Source: Biomphalaria glabrata (taxonomy: Eukaryota > Mollusca > Gastropoda > Planorbidae). Taken from it: a DNA stretch of 64,000 bases. Both the position numbers and the translations under genes were made by a program. Under the pieces are notes generated by a model, which did not search any database, was not told the DNA's origin, and saw nothing but the letters and a program-made list of their open reading frames with translations. The stretch lies in contig NC_074717.1 in assembly GCF_947242115.1 (NCBI RefSeq), positions 40,196,701 through 40,260,700 of the forward strand. The letters are read 5' to 3'. Positions 44,201-56,346 of this stretch are shown in pieces (position 1 is the stretch's first letter; every line of letters starts with the position of its first letter).

Positions 44201-47200
44201 ACTTATGTGACATCAATGCTAAGGCTCTGTATTTTTTATGATTTTTATAAAAAAAATATTTGTTTTTTTTTTTAGTACCTTTCCATGGATTGTTGACATA
44301 TTTGAGCTGAGTCCCTACCACTTTTACAAGGTGATTGAGATTATCATACGTGCTGAAAAGGGCTTGTCTAGGGATGTGGTCAAACACTTAAATCATGTGA
44401 GTTTCAATGTCTTTACTTGTAGCATAAAATCTATGTAGGGAATCCTGTTGAATTGTATCACTACTCTATTTATGCCCTGAATCATGCTATGGAATGAAAG
44501 GAATGTTTCTATTAATTGTTCACTTGCTGTTTGTCTCATTCCCCTTACTATTCATGATTTTTTTTTTTCTAGTTAAATTTATTTTTTTAACATTTTTTTT
44601 ATATCCTACAATTAAGATTGAAGAGAGTATTCTGGAAAGTTATGCATGGAAAAATGATTCGCCACTTTGGGATGCTATCAAGGAAAAGACAGCTCCTACT
44701 TGTGAAGAAGTGAGGGATATTTTTTGAAAAGTATTTTAACTGCTACTAACATTAGGAAAAGAAACAACTAGCATTATGGTTTTAAGTTTCTTTTCATTGC
44801 CACATATTTATCTTTTCTCAGGTGACTCCTGCTAATCAGATGGAACTCAGTGGTAAACAATCAGCTTTGCAAATAGCCAAACATCCCAGACTAAGATCTT
44901 TAGTTGGGGATATAAAATATTTGCAAAAAAGTAAGTATTTTTTATTTGCTAATATAATTGTAACATTTTGAAAGCCAATTGTAACTCTCTATTTTTTAGT
45001 GTAAAAATGTAACCAATTAAAGATCTATTAACAAATATAAATAAAATAGTGTAATACTTTTTTTTTTTATTATAAGGTTCAGACCCTCTTCAGTCCCCTA
45101 TTGTTCCAATGGCGACAGACAGATTCAGTTCACCTTCTCCTGGCAATGCAAAGCGTAGATTATTTACAACTGGACCTACCACAGCCTCTCCATTGGTCAC
45201 CAGCTCAGCAGCATCAACTCAGAGCAGCACATCACAGTCTATAAATATTGTTTCCTCTGGCAAGGCCACCATTGGAGGCTCCATACTGATGAACCAATTG
45301 AAAGGAGGCACCACTGATACTCTGATTGTCTCTAACAAGGTAATGAAACATTGCTAAAACAAACCAAAAAAAAAAAACCAAACCCCCCATGTCCAGACTT
45401 GCTTAATACCAGAAATAGAAATAGAAAACTCATTACGTGAGAACTATTTGTAATAATTAAATTGTGTATAAAAAAAATTGACTTACAGAATATATGTCTA
45501 TTTTTTTTTTAAGTTCTAATTTGTTTTTAAATTCCTTTCTGTGAATTATTATTCTCTCTACTGTCCAGCTTGCTTCAGCTCTAGCACCCACGGCTAACTC
45601 TTCCAAGGTTGACTCAGCACCACAAGTTACAGTGGCGAGCTCAGGGCTGACTTCGCCAGTGACTGGAGGACACGTTGTTGTGGCTGCTGCAGCAGGAAGT
45701 GGCACTGTGTTGACTTCTTCAGTGGGTCAACAGACAACTGTCCCTACACAGCAGACAATAGTGGCTATGATGGATGATGGCAGACAAGTGAGTACAATTT
45801 TCTTTTGTTTTATATATGCTAGAACAAATCTGTACAAGTGCTCTTTCTTTCTTAGTGTCATTAGAGCACGGAAAACCTATGACTTAGTCTCTATTTAACA
45901 TGCACTAGTAGATTAACATATAGGATGTCATCTTTTCTTTGGAAGGAATGTCTCTAATTTATAAGATAAGATTACTTTAAATAAACAAGATCTCTTCCTA
46001 TTAAATTAAAATTGCCAAGGTGCTGTCTAATGTCTTTGATTTCTTTTTTAAAAATAACAATTAATGTTCTGATTAAAATTTGGATGTAAAGTTTTATAAA
46101 ATAAAGATAGTAATAAAACTTTAAAACTAAATAAGTTTTTTTTTAAATAAGGCACTACAATTTATTGTAAATTAAAACAAAATGAAATTAAAAAGAAAAT
46201 TGATAAAAGGAATAATATGATGTTTTATTTCTTCTTAGATTCTTATTCCTATACAAATAGCGCAGCCATCGACTTCTGGAACATCCACTACTTCTATGAC
46301 CTACACTACTAGTGGTACCTCTGGACAGACATCTAGCACTATTACAATTACAAGCAAGTCTGGCCAGGTAATAGAATTTGTTACTTTTTGGACTTATGTA
46401 ATTGTTGAAAAGTAAAAGAAAGTATACATACATTAGAAAAAAAAGGAAGTTAACACCATAATTGGTGTAGACGACAGTCTATTAAATATAAGGTGGTCAT
46501 AACCCCCCCATCCATTAGAATCTTCTTGATTATACCTTTCTCTAAGAGAGTTCCTACCATCTGTTGAAGAAAGTAAAATAAATAGCAGATATGTTGACTA
46601 ACAAACCTTTTTAAACTGTTTCCCTTGGAAATTGTTTTCACCTGATCTATAGAAGGGACATTGGATAATGACGACATTCTTTTAAAAAAGGAGAATAAAA
46701 AATGTTTAGTATTTGCAAGCTGTTTCCTTCTGTCAACCCAACTACTAAGGGAATAGTATAGGACAGCAAGTTAGTCAGTAATTTAAGTAAAGGATTGTGA
46801 ATTGTACCAGGAAGTTTTAATCAACTTGTTTGTCAGAGAAATGCACTTAAGAAAAAAAACAACATTATTTTTCATTTTGTTCTGACTCTAGCCTATGTTT
46901 GTGAAGTTAGAGAAAACAGATGCTGATCACAACTATAACAAACCAAAGCAGACTGGCTCATTAGCCTTATTCTTTAGAAAGGTTGGTTCATAATTAAACC
47001 ATTATGCTTTAATGGGTTCTGACATTTATATTGGATTGTTTGTTTAGAGCAGAAAACTATATTTAATATTTACTAAAATATAAAAAATTTATATAGCTAA
47101 ATTATGCACCTTGGGAATGTTTCTTGAAAAGAAGTTTGTTTTGAACTTTGATTTTGGCGTGGGTATCAGAACAGCTTGTTTTCCAATTCCTAGGTTTATC

Positions 47201-47986
47201 ACCTGGCAAGTGTAAGACTTCGAGATCTCTTTGATAAACTGGACATTGATGATGAAGAGCTCCTGAAGAAGGTCTGGACCTGCTTCGAGTATGCAATGGT
47301 ACACAATGTCCACCTGATGATGGACCGCCACCTGGACCAGTTGATCATGTGCTCCTTGTATCTGATTGCTAAAGTGACTGAAAAGCCTTTGACTTTCCAG
47401 AACATTATGAAATGCTACAGACTACAACCACAAGCACATAGTCATGTAAGCATTACATTAGTAATTAATCAACATTATAAAATGTTACAAGACTTTAACA
47501 AGCACACTGCCATGCAAACATTACATTTATAATTCCCTTTTGGACTGCCTGAATTTTTTTTTATTGTTTAGAGAAACACAAAATTGCAACATTATTTAAA
47601 TATGATGCTTATTAATGTCACTTTGAAGTTTGTCTTACATCCTGATGCCTTATTTTAGGTATACCGCAGCGTTCTAATCTCTTCAAGACATCGCCATGGT
47701 TCTGGCAGCAGTGACAGTAATGAAGGCAGTGGCACATCATCTCCTGTCAATGAAGGGAAACCTGATAATAAGGACAAAAGTAAGTCAAACTCTTTTGGTC
47801 TAACATCTTTGGTTGGGTTACAGTTGAATCTAGACAACTATCAATTATGGTTATTTACTGAAAAAGCATATTAAGTTAATGGATAACTGTTCAAGATAAC
47901 TTTCAAGAGTGGTTATATTAAAACAATTTAGAATAAAAAGCATTAATAATTATATTTTTTTTAAACACCTATTACACTAATATATA

Positions 47987-48065
<79 letters not shown>

Positions 48066-51000
48066 TTTATAAAGCACTACTTTCATGCTTATAGCATGCT
48101 CAGAACGCTTTGGTCCAATCTCATTTGTGTGTGTGTGGGGGGGTTATGTGGGAGAAGGTTTTCCGTGCTGCCTTTAGGCACTCAGTAAACACAACTCTGC
48201 TCGAGTTGGGTCTCAAACCTCGAGCCCCCTTCATAGGTAGCCAAGCCAAGTTCAAGCATACTTAGCCTCTTGACCACGCTTCCCACATACTATAACCAAG
48301 TTCTTGTTTATCACAATAATTAAAAATTCCAAGATGTCCAATTTTTTAACATATGAAGCATCTCTGACTCTCGTATGCCTTGCCAAAAGGTAATGCAGAA
48401 AAAGTTAGTCTCATTAAAACCTAGTTTTAACGCTTCCACAAACATAACATACTCTTGTCCCATGAATTCTATTTATGTATTCTTCATACTGGTGCTCTGC
48501 TACATTAAAATAGTTGATTTAGTATCGATGTTGCATATTTTGGTCTTTTTTTTTTTTTGATCCTTAAATAGAAGTGTCTGCATTTTAACGCTCCCCCCAG
48601 ACAAACACAATTTCGGCCCATGAACTCTAGTATCTTTTACCTCCCTATCTTATTTCCTTGCTCTTGGTTTTTCATTTAAATGGCTAATAGAAGGCTTGCT
48701 TTTTTTTTTTTCTTGTCAAGATAAAGACAATATGTGGATAGATTAATAGAATTGATTATCAATGTGCAAAATGTTGTTATTCAATGTGGACTCAATATTT
48801 ATTTGTATTGTAAATTTTTCTCTTTAGAACAAGTGAGTGTTCGCTCTTCTAGCACTTTGCCTCATCCCCATCCCAGCAGTCAGCCCCCGACACCCACCAG
48901 GTTTGTTGGTGGGAATCTGGAGGATTTGGAAGAGGAGAGAGGAGATCTCATTCAGTTCTACAATCTTGTAAGTTGTCTTAAGAAAATATTCTTGTACACA
49001 TTTCATTAGAAAATATTCTTGTACACATTTCATTAGAAAATATTCTTGTACACATTTCATTAGAAAATATTCTTGTACACATGTCATTAGAAAATATTCT
49101 TTTACCTGTCATTAGAAAATATTCTTGTACACTTTATTAGAAAATATTCTTGTACAATTTTTTTTTAAATAAGCTAATTTCTTTGATCTTTTTTGTTTTT
49201 AGGTATATCTGAGGAAAACTCGAACTTTTGCACTTATGTTTGTGGAAAAAAATTCTGATCCTACTGTAAGTTTTGTTTGACATGAATATAATTCAGCAAT
49301 TTTGGTCTCTAATATAGAGTTTCATGAAACATTTTACAAAAAACTAAAATCTAATTTATAAAAGATTTCTTTTGTATTCATTTTTATTGACATAAAATTA
49401 GCTTTCTGGTGGCATCTTAATTTCTGGCTTGTTGAATTGTTCAAATTGTGAAGTAGGTTTATTTCTATAGTCACTCATTGTTTTTATTGTGTTTCAGGAC
49501 AAACCTAAGTTGTCTCCTCTCCCTGCCATCCGTTGTTTGTCATCCTCACCTCGCCGCGTCTCCAACAGTCACACTGTGTTCATTTCACCACACAGAGCCA
49601 ACACCTTGCCACCACTCCGGGGAATGTCTTATTCCATTAATCTGAGTCCATCCAAGGTGAGATATTGATGAGTTTGACAGTTTTCTCTTTTTCATACAAG
49701 ATACATAAACACATATGGTATTAAATTAATGGAAATTGAATGGAGAATCAGAATATGCATGCATCTGTCGGTATCATTTGTAAGATAATAAAATTCAATT
49801 TAATAATTTGACCCCCCCCCCCCCCCAAAAAAATTCTTTTTACAAAAACAAAGTATTAAAAAATGTATTACCTTATTTACAATTGTTCAAAAGCTTCATA
49901 AGAATAGCACAAAATGTTAAATGTCATTTGTATGTTGTATTCACTTAAAATTAAAAATTAAGAGTTCAAGATACAATATTCTTTAAAAGAGTCATTGTTA
50001 TATTTTGTACATAAATGAACATGTAATGATCATTGAGATAGTCATTGTTATATACACAATAAATTCATAAAGGAAGAAATCTAGTCAATGTTCATAAACA
50101 CTGTCCTTTCTTTTTCCAACATATAGGTTAGTGATATTGAAAACAAAATGTTCAAGACAACACTTTTTTTTTTTCACTTTTCCAACATTAGAAGTCAGAA
50201 TAGAACACACAAATATTACATTCATGATGCAAACACCTTGTTTACATTCATTATGCACTTATTGGTTCATATTATTCCAATTATGTCTTGAGTACGTCAG
50301 AGCCTTAGTTTCTTTTTGTCTTGTTTCAAAACATCAAGGCATTGTTAACTTGTGGATACATCATGACTGGCTTTCTGGAGTTTGTATCCTTCCACAAAAC
50401 AACACATTTTCCCTTGTTTATATTATCCAATACTTGGATTCCATATGGTTGATATGTGTATTTTTGACTTGAGTTGGACATTCTTGCTGATTTATTTGAA
50501 GAGTGCCAGTGTATAAAACAATTTTCATTAGTCAAAGTATCAACTAAGTTTTTTGTTGTGTGATACTTAGAAATCTCTTTTGAATAATTCACCTAAAAAT
50601 GGTGTATAAAAAAACAAATTAGGGTCATTTGTTGATACTCATCTCAAAGATAGCAAACAATTTTAAAATATCATACTTAGAAACTGGATGCCAGCTTTGG
50701 TACCTCAATCTTCTTCTTATGGGAGTATTTGGCATAATTTTCTTTTCTGCTTAACTGTTGATGCAGTCAATTAGAATAGTTATAATTTCATCTTCAAATA
50801 ATTGTGTAAACAGCCAAGAACTGAAAATGAATAATTGATCAGGCAAGTATTTATTCCTGGCTCTTGAGTATCAAAAAGGGAAAATGTATCTCCTACAGTA
50901 TCTTCTACCCATTCACCATTAGTATCACTAGTAACAGTAGATCTAGATGTTGATCTGTCACTACTTTCAATCAAAATATTCTTTCCAGTTGAATCAATAG

Positions 51001-51730
51001 AAAGCACAAATCCTTTCTTCTTTGACTTTGGTTCAGATCTGCCACCAGTGCAAAAGTGACAAGAGATAAAAGCTTAGATCTGGACATAGGACTTTCATCA
51101 GAACTAGACCCACTAGAATCACCATATGCCCAACTATTGCATTAGTATTGTAATTGGATTCATCCGTTAATAGATCTTCTTCGTTATCACTATCTATAAT
51201 TGACAAATGAAAGAACATTCATAAGGCATAAGGCCCTTTAGTGCTATACCTTTTAGGATGTTTACAAGTGCCATTTGGACCTGGTGTATTTTGGCAATGA
51301 TGTTAACAAATAGTCAACAGTGAAAAAATGTTTTTTTTTAAAAAAAAAGGTATAAATAAAGGCTAAACTCCTTAACAAAGTACAGCACATGAAAATCTTG
51401 TAACAAAGCTTTTAAAGAAAAATAGAAAAAAGAAGAGTAGATTAGTTTTTGGGCTTAAAAATGTAATGAAACAATGGTAGGGTAAAAATTTCAATCCTCG
51501 AAATCGAATAATAATTGAATTTATTTTGTAAATTTGTTTTTGTCCTTTCACAGGATTTGCTAGCCATTAACAAAATGATAAAACAAGGAATATTTAAAAC
51601 ATCCTCCAAGCGTGTATTAGAAGTGGATAAAGATGACTCTGTCCATAGTCCAGCAAAAAGGATGGCTGCAGGTCAACACTTTGTGAAGAGGATACAGGAC
51701 TTACCAACGGTGGAAAACCCTAGTTTATAG
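32254..51730 (+). CDS. RBL1: Retinoblastoma-like protein (p107/p130), 25 exons
   Basis: Exons 32254-32391, 34318-34451, 36235-36435, 37852-37916, 38045-38170, 38262-38422, 38540-38604, 39084-39255, 40327-40493, 42150-42231, 43282-43428, 44049-44131, 44276-44396, 44617-44709, 44822-44930, 45077-45339, 45569-45787, 46239-46367, 46892-46981, 47194-47445, 47659-47779, 48828-48967, 49203-49265, 49498-49656, 51554-51730. They total 3477 nt, giving 1158 residues (human p130 1139). The N-terminal cyclin-like region has [12 protein letters not shown] and [27 protein letters not shown] opens pocket A (about 370-585). A Ser/Thr/Gly-rich spacer (about 590-840) leads to pocket B ([50 protein letters not shown]). 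The C-terminus has SPAKRMA. The family represses E2F genes in the DREAM complex and is released by CDK phosphorylation. One gene probably stands for both vertebrate p107 and p130. Confidence 0.96.
33050..33350 (-). mobile_element. LINE ORF2 C-terminal relic
   Basis: The reverse strand keeps pieces of the VKKxKL-YGHI and GDREKVMGR pattern found at 30000-30330, in several frames. Older-looking than that copy. In intron 1 of the Rb-like gene. Confidence 0.55.
33380..33660 (+). mobile_element. LINE C-terminal zinc-finger relic
   Basis: One frame gives [20 protein letters not shown] followed by H, a C2H2-type finger. It is preceded by stretches like DxxxWxxxxxxxxxxLR, the order found at the end of several invertebrate LINE proteins. 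A related finger is at 62025-62130 on the other strand. Confidence 0.65.
34805..35045 (-). mobile_element. LINE zinc-knuckle tail relic
   Basis: The reverse strand encodes [20 protein letters not shown], the Cys/His motif at the C-terminus of I- and Jockey-type LINE proteins, with some 40 open codons after it. In intron 2 of the Rb-like gene. Confidence 0.7.
35307..35575 (+). mobile_element. SINE-A copy
   Basis: The head is weakened (GTGGTGGCTATGCAGTAAAG, B box GGATTCGAAG) but the body and GGTCTGAAAGGGGAACTTAA tail are well kept. Flanked by imperfect duplications of about 13 bp around TATTATAAC. In intron 2 of the Rb-like gene. Confidence 0.85.
35816..36168 (+). mobile_element. Possible solo LTR (fossil)
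   Basis: A 353-bp block with TGTAA...TTACA ends, a TATA-like box at 35966-35973 and AATAAA at 36016-36021, spaced as in an LTR. No target duplication is visible, so it may be only part of an old LTR retroelement. It ends about 65 bases before exon 3 of the Rb-like gene. Confidence 0.35.
41043..41092. repeat. 25-bp tandem duplication with octamer motifs
   Basis: Two identical 25-bp units, each with ATGCAAAT (41047-41054 and 41072-41079), the octamer bound by POU factors. In intron 9 of the Rb-like gene. It may be chance simple sequence. Confidence 0.6.
41812..42095 (-). mobile_element. SINE-A, best-preserved copy
   Basis: On the reverse strand: head TGGCTGAGCGGTAAAGCGC, B box GGGTTCGAATCC, the full body, tail GGTCTGAAAGGGGAAC and a T run. 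The flanks share TTATACAT, a likely short target duplication. In intron 9 of the Rb-like gene. Confidence 0.9.
45890..45985 (+). mobile_element. LINE 3'-end relic (WNxLP tail family)
   Basis: Only the 3' end: TAGGATGTCATCTTTTCTTT, a GGAAGGAATGTCT block and TTATAAGATAAGAT, matching 29880-29975. In intron 17 of the Rb-like gene. Confidence 0.6.
47985..48063. repeat. (TA)n microsatellite
   Basis: About 79 bp of nearly pure TA directly abutting the 3' end of the reverse-strand SINE-B copy, so it most likely grew from that SINE's A/T tail. Confidence 0.95.
48064..48290 (-). mobile_element. SINE-B, fullest copy
   Basis: On the reverse strand: a tRNA-like head (CGTGGTCAAGAGGCTAAG), a B-box remnant, AGAGTTGTGTTTACTGAGTG, a GT-rich stretch, GAGCATGCTATAAGCATGAA and the 3' end GTGCTTTATAAA. 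The end resembles the GCGCTATATAAA terminus of L2/CR1-like LINEs, so that machinery may mobilise it. In intron 21 of the Rb-like gene. Confidence 0.85.
48980..49156. repeat. 27-bp minisatellite next to a splice donor
   Basis: About seven tandem copies of a 27-bp unit with core AGAAAATATTCTTGTACACA, the last ones shortened. It starts some 13 bases after the 5' splice site of exon 22 of the Rb-like gene and fills most of the 235-base intron 22. Confidence 0.9.
50326..51218 (-). pseudogene. Possible piggyBac-like transposase relic
   Basis: Reverse-strand stretches in several frames. First an acidic [18 protein letters not shown], then [20 protein letters not shown] followed by PGIN, and at 50326-50592 [20 protein letters not shown]. 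The order (acidic N-terminus, a W...F...PGIN segment, then WKD..KPV near the C-terminus) recalls piggyBac transposases, with the catalytic middle missing. Stops and frame changes separate the pieces. In intron 24 of the Rb-like gene. The family call is tentative. Confidence 0.4.
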
Positions 51731-52060
51731 GGAGTTGACTTTTGTAGGAAATGTTTTAATTTAGAGTCTTTTTTTTTAAATGGTAATTTTAGTACCTTTC
51801 TGATGAAAAACATGGTTGGCAGATCTTTATGCCTGTTCTTTTTATGAAAGAGAATCGTATGTGGAAGTAAATATTTTATTCAAATTCTTTTATCCAAAAT
51901 GTGATAGATGCAAAGAATGTATTATAAAATCTGCTGTATTATAAAATTTACCATTGGTGTTACTGACATTGACCTGTATTTTCTGAGCCACAGTTACAGT
52001 GTCATTATGTCAGTCTGTGTACAAATCGTTTCAGCTTGAATAAATGGCAAACACTACTGT
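51731..52060 (+). other. Proximal 3' UTR of the Rb-like gene
   Basis: AT-rich sequence after TAG at 51728-51730, ending at a plausible poly(A) signal, AATAAA at 52039-52044. Later signals exist, so longer forms are possible. Confidence 0.55.
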
Positions 52061-55000
52061 ATGTATATAGACTTACATAGTTATAACTACACTTTTATTT
52101 TTTATTTCCATAAAAGCATTTTGGTTTATGAAAAGGAAAACAGAAACTAAGCCTTGAACATTTCACTTGTGTTTTATTTGTGCCATTGAACTATTTTCTA
52201 ACCATTTTGCTTGCAGGCTCTTGCTGAAACCTTATTCTAAAGGAAACCAATTCTAGGGCAAAAAGGGCATGGAATATAATGTATAACTCCGTAAACTGAA
52301 CATCTTTCTGTACAAAAAAAAAAAGGTGTGCTAAGTTATTGTTTATAAATGCACATATTAAAAACATTGAGATGACTAATGAGAGAACATAATTTTCTGG
52401 CTCAATGAAAAGTTTTACTTTGAAATGTTTGTTTGCTTTTCAAATAGTTCTAGAGAAATTGATTTGCTCAAGCTGTGACAGTCAACACAGTGCTGTCTAC
52501 AAGTGGTGGTGGTGTCTATATTGGTTTAGTTCACATCTGTTTGTCTTTCTGCTTGGAGACAATAATAAGTTGTACTTGGTTTGTTCAAGTTAGTCCAAGC
52601 ATAATTAGTTCTGTTGTGTGTCATAAGACTCTCAATACAAACTCTTAAAGATGTTTGCAACAAAGTTTATTTCATAATTCACTGATAGCTTATCTGTTTT
52701 CATAGGACATTATACAATTATTTATCAGGAACTTACAACTATTTATTGTTTAATAGTTTGGAAAGTACTAAGTTTTTTTTACTTTTAATACCTGTAGAAA
52801 AGAAAATCAAATGTTTTTTTTCTAAAAAAAAAAAGTTTCATGTTAATTCGCCAACTTGAATGTAGCTTTGTGTATTGTTAGTAATGTTGAAGTTGCCTGC
52901 TGTACAGCTAATTGCAATACCTGCTAGTGTTAACAGACCTTACCTCACAATGTTTCATTATGCAATTGTTGTGTTGAAGGAGAGAGTGAAGTCAATGTCT
53001 GGCATTACAATGTATTATTAGTTTTGATCTTGAGAGCAGCTCATCCTTTGGCTGTTTGTCACAAATCAGTTGTTCTGTCTTTTTTAATTGCAAAAGATTG
53101 ACAAGAAAATATTACATTTTGGGGTGGGGGGTGATTAGGGAAATAAGTCTTTGTTTATATTGCAGTGCAGCACCAATCAGTTATAAAAAAATGAATGTGA
53201 AACTTGTTGCCAACTACAAACTTTCTGGTTAAATCCATACTTGAACTACTCTGTCCTGGCCTAAATCTCAATTTGAAATAAGTGGCTTTGATAAAGAAAT
53301 GTAGGACCAATGAGTGTGAGCCTATTGAAGCAAAATGTGAAGAGTTGGCCAGACAGATAATGTTTGGTTAAATTGCTAGAAACTGTTTATCTCAACTGAC
53401 ATGACCCAGTTTTTGTAGAACTATTAAAGATTTTTTTTCCCCCAATTCATGATTGGTAAATTCTTTGTCCAAATTTTTTCTGATCTGGACTGGTAATCAA
53501 AATAATTGTAGATCTTTGTTTTTACACGAAGTAAATAAAATAATAATAATAAAAAAGATAGTGACAATTAGCATCAATTAAAAACATATTTGATTAGCCT
53601 TTGATTTTAAATATTGATCGTGTGATAATCTAGATAGACTTCAGTTTTTCTTTGCATTGGACAATATCTAGTTAGACAGTTTATCTAAGAAAGTCTATTG
53701 AAGCCAATAAATCTCTATCATCTCCAAAACAACTTTTTCTCAAACATATGCTATGGTGTAATACAAACATAAGTAACTAAATCAAAGGTAAATTGTAGAT
53801 ATGCTGTGTTGTAGGGAGGAGTGACATCCTCACTTTGTGATGTGTAATTTGTTTTTAATTTTGTTTTGTATGAAGCTATTGTTCATGGATGTCAATTTTT
53901 GAATGCTATAACATAGTATGTCATGTTTGTGTGACAGTATGACAAAAAAAATCTGCCTGATACCTCCAAATGACATGGTACCTCTATATCAGTTATGCCC
54001 ACTCAGCATCTGTTTCTGGCCTATGACGGGGGCTATCCTTCTCTTCGAAACATGTGCCTACGTTGAATAATGAACCCTTAATAGATAGGTTCCAATAGAC
54101 TTTATGGTGATGTCCCTGTGACACATGGTGAAAATTTCAAGGCTCTGGGCTGAATAAGGCTGAGCATCACTGATGTATATAAAAATGAACAGACTCTTCT
54201 AGCCTCATTTTGACTTTATGCAAAGCTTGCACGCAACACTGTGCCCCAGGTTTAGTTCATGTGTAGGCAAGTTTTAGTTTCTACCATCAGCTGTATTACA
54301 CAATTATTTTTTTTTTTATAGAATATAGAAAAGAGAATTTCTTATTTACTTGTATGTACATTGAATTATGTACCTATCTTTGTATTCACATACTTTGTAT
54401 TCAACTATACATCCAATATTTTACAATGAATCTAGGGCCTTCCTTTCTTTACACTTCAGTTTTTATTTGCCAACTTTACATTTTTGTTAAAAATATATTA
54501 ATGACAATTTGTCTTTTTTTTTTCCCTTTAATTTTGAAGGTAGCTTACTTGATAATAATTTATAAAGTCGAGTAGAATCAGATATTCAATATAAAGTTAT
54601 GTTCTTATTGATAGCTAGAGTTGTTACAACTTTGTCATAAGCACTACAACACGAACTGATCTACATTTTGATCGGTGTGTTTAGGTTTTGAGATTTTGTT
54701 GATTTAAAATAGTGTACATTTGTTTTCATAATTTATGATGGGCAGACAAAATAAACTGATGTAAATATGACTTGCTTTCTTGGTATTCATGTGTACGTTT
54801 AGTACAAAATACAGTAATATTTTGATTACATTTTTCTTGAGTCTAGTATCTAGTTAGTCACCCATGGTTTTCATTGTGAAATCATACATTTATTATAAGA
54901 ATGGCCATTTGAAAATCATGTTTTATTTTAATACAGAATGTAAGAAAAAAAAGATTGAGAATGTACCGAGTTTTGTAACTGTTATACAAGTTTAGAGCCA

Positions 55001-55089
55001 TTCCAGTGGCATGGGATGTGTGGAACAAAATCAGGTGCCGTTGTAGAATGTTTTGAAACATAATTTTGTATGGATCTTTGAAATGGTCT
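52061..55089. other. Distal 3' region or intergenic, nothing recognised
   Basis: AT-rich with no recognised exon. Additional AATAAA motifs near 53535 and 54750 could serve extended 3' UTRs of the Rb-like gene. Confidence 0.4.
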
Positions 55090-55370
55090 ATACGTCCCTC
55101 AGAGATCCTTGTGCTCCATGGGCTCAACGTTCTATTAATTTATTTGTGCCAGGTGTCTCCTTAAAAGTTACGGTTTGCAGGCTTTTTTTGTACATGGTCA
55201 AAGGTTTGGAACACAAAACTAACTCCTCATTGAGCTCAGTCCACATGATTCATTTCTTTCTAGAACACTAAGACCCTCCTGTTCAAAACAGATATGTTTT
55301 TATTGTTCTCATAGTACCTGGAGCCTACATAATGTTTGTTAACTGCACTATATAAATATGTATTGTTTCA
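55090..55370 (+). mobile_element. Probable L2/CR1-like LINE 3'-end relic
   Basis: Broken frames suggest the R-WNxLP...FKxxLKTxLFK end of L2/CR1 proteins (GTTTGGAACACAAAACTAAC ... CTGTTCAAAACAGATATG), followed by GCACTATATAAATATG, a typical terminus. Strongly decayed. Confidence 0.4.
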
Positions 55371-56337
55371 ATATAAAGATCAGAATGTTTTATTTTTAGA
55401 AATTTTGTTCAGACTTGCGTAAGACAACACAACTAAATCCACGTATCTGAACAATTCATTTATCATTAGTTTATTTATTACAAGAGAATACAACCAACCA
55501 CACACTAAACAAACATTGAATTTATAAAAAGTATGGAATGGAATATACAGTGTGAAATGTAGTAATATTCAGTTGTGTCCCTTACAACTTGAACGGCTCA
55601 CTAAGTGCTCATTTAAGTTTTAACTAATATTCTACTTTCGAAATTTATATATAAATATAAATGCTTAGAAAATAGATTTTAATGTAGACAAAACAGGGAA
55701 GTCCTAAGGCATGAAATATGAACAAATGTCTGAGCAACCCCAACAAGGCCGGGTCTAGACAATACGAAATAGTGCCCCTAGTTATTGCCTCTTGCACATT
55801 GGATGACGGATGAATAGCAAAGTAAGCACAATTAATACGAGTAAACAAAAAAAAAATACAACACAAGTAAGGATAGAAATTCATCACAATATGCCATACA
55901 AAGTCCGTGCCATTTACCACCAATCATGACCAGGAATGAATGAAGTGTAAAGAAGTCAAACTTAGCCTTGACCTACTAGAAACAAGCGCATCTCATGTTG
56001 CCCAAATTAGGTCACCACCTTGTCCTCCCACCTTTTTCTTTCTAGAAAAAATGGTGAAAAAAAAAACTACAGAACTACGTGCGATAAGAGACGGAATGTC
56101 CAGTAAATCAAAGGGGAGAGGTCAGAGCCATATTTAGACTTAAAAAGACCTAAGCTATTGGAGATATGGGGGCTTTTTGGGTCCTTTATAAGTCCAATTT
56201 CTATATCAGTGCTAAATATATAATAGGTAAATCTGTCACTGGAGGAGTATAAGAGAATGCGGGGTCAAGCTTTTTACTGTAGGGGTTAAGATGACCTAAA
56301 AAGCCCGTCAGATTTTATTTGGTCACGTGCTCCAAGG
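55371..56337. other. Intergenic, nothing recognised
   Basis: Short ORFs on both strands with no match. No repeat that I can place. Confidence 0.45.
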
Positions 56338-56346
56338 AACAAGATG

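Noticed and set aside
46450-46677. 75-codon reverse-strand ORF in the Rb-like gene, intron 18
   Set aside because: No recognisable domain, and AT-rich composition equal to the intron.
48824-49087. 87-codon reverse-strand ORF with a 9-residue repeat
   Set aside because: It arises from the 27-bp minisatellite and antisense of exon 22.
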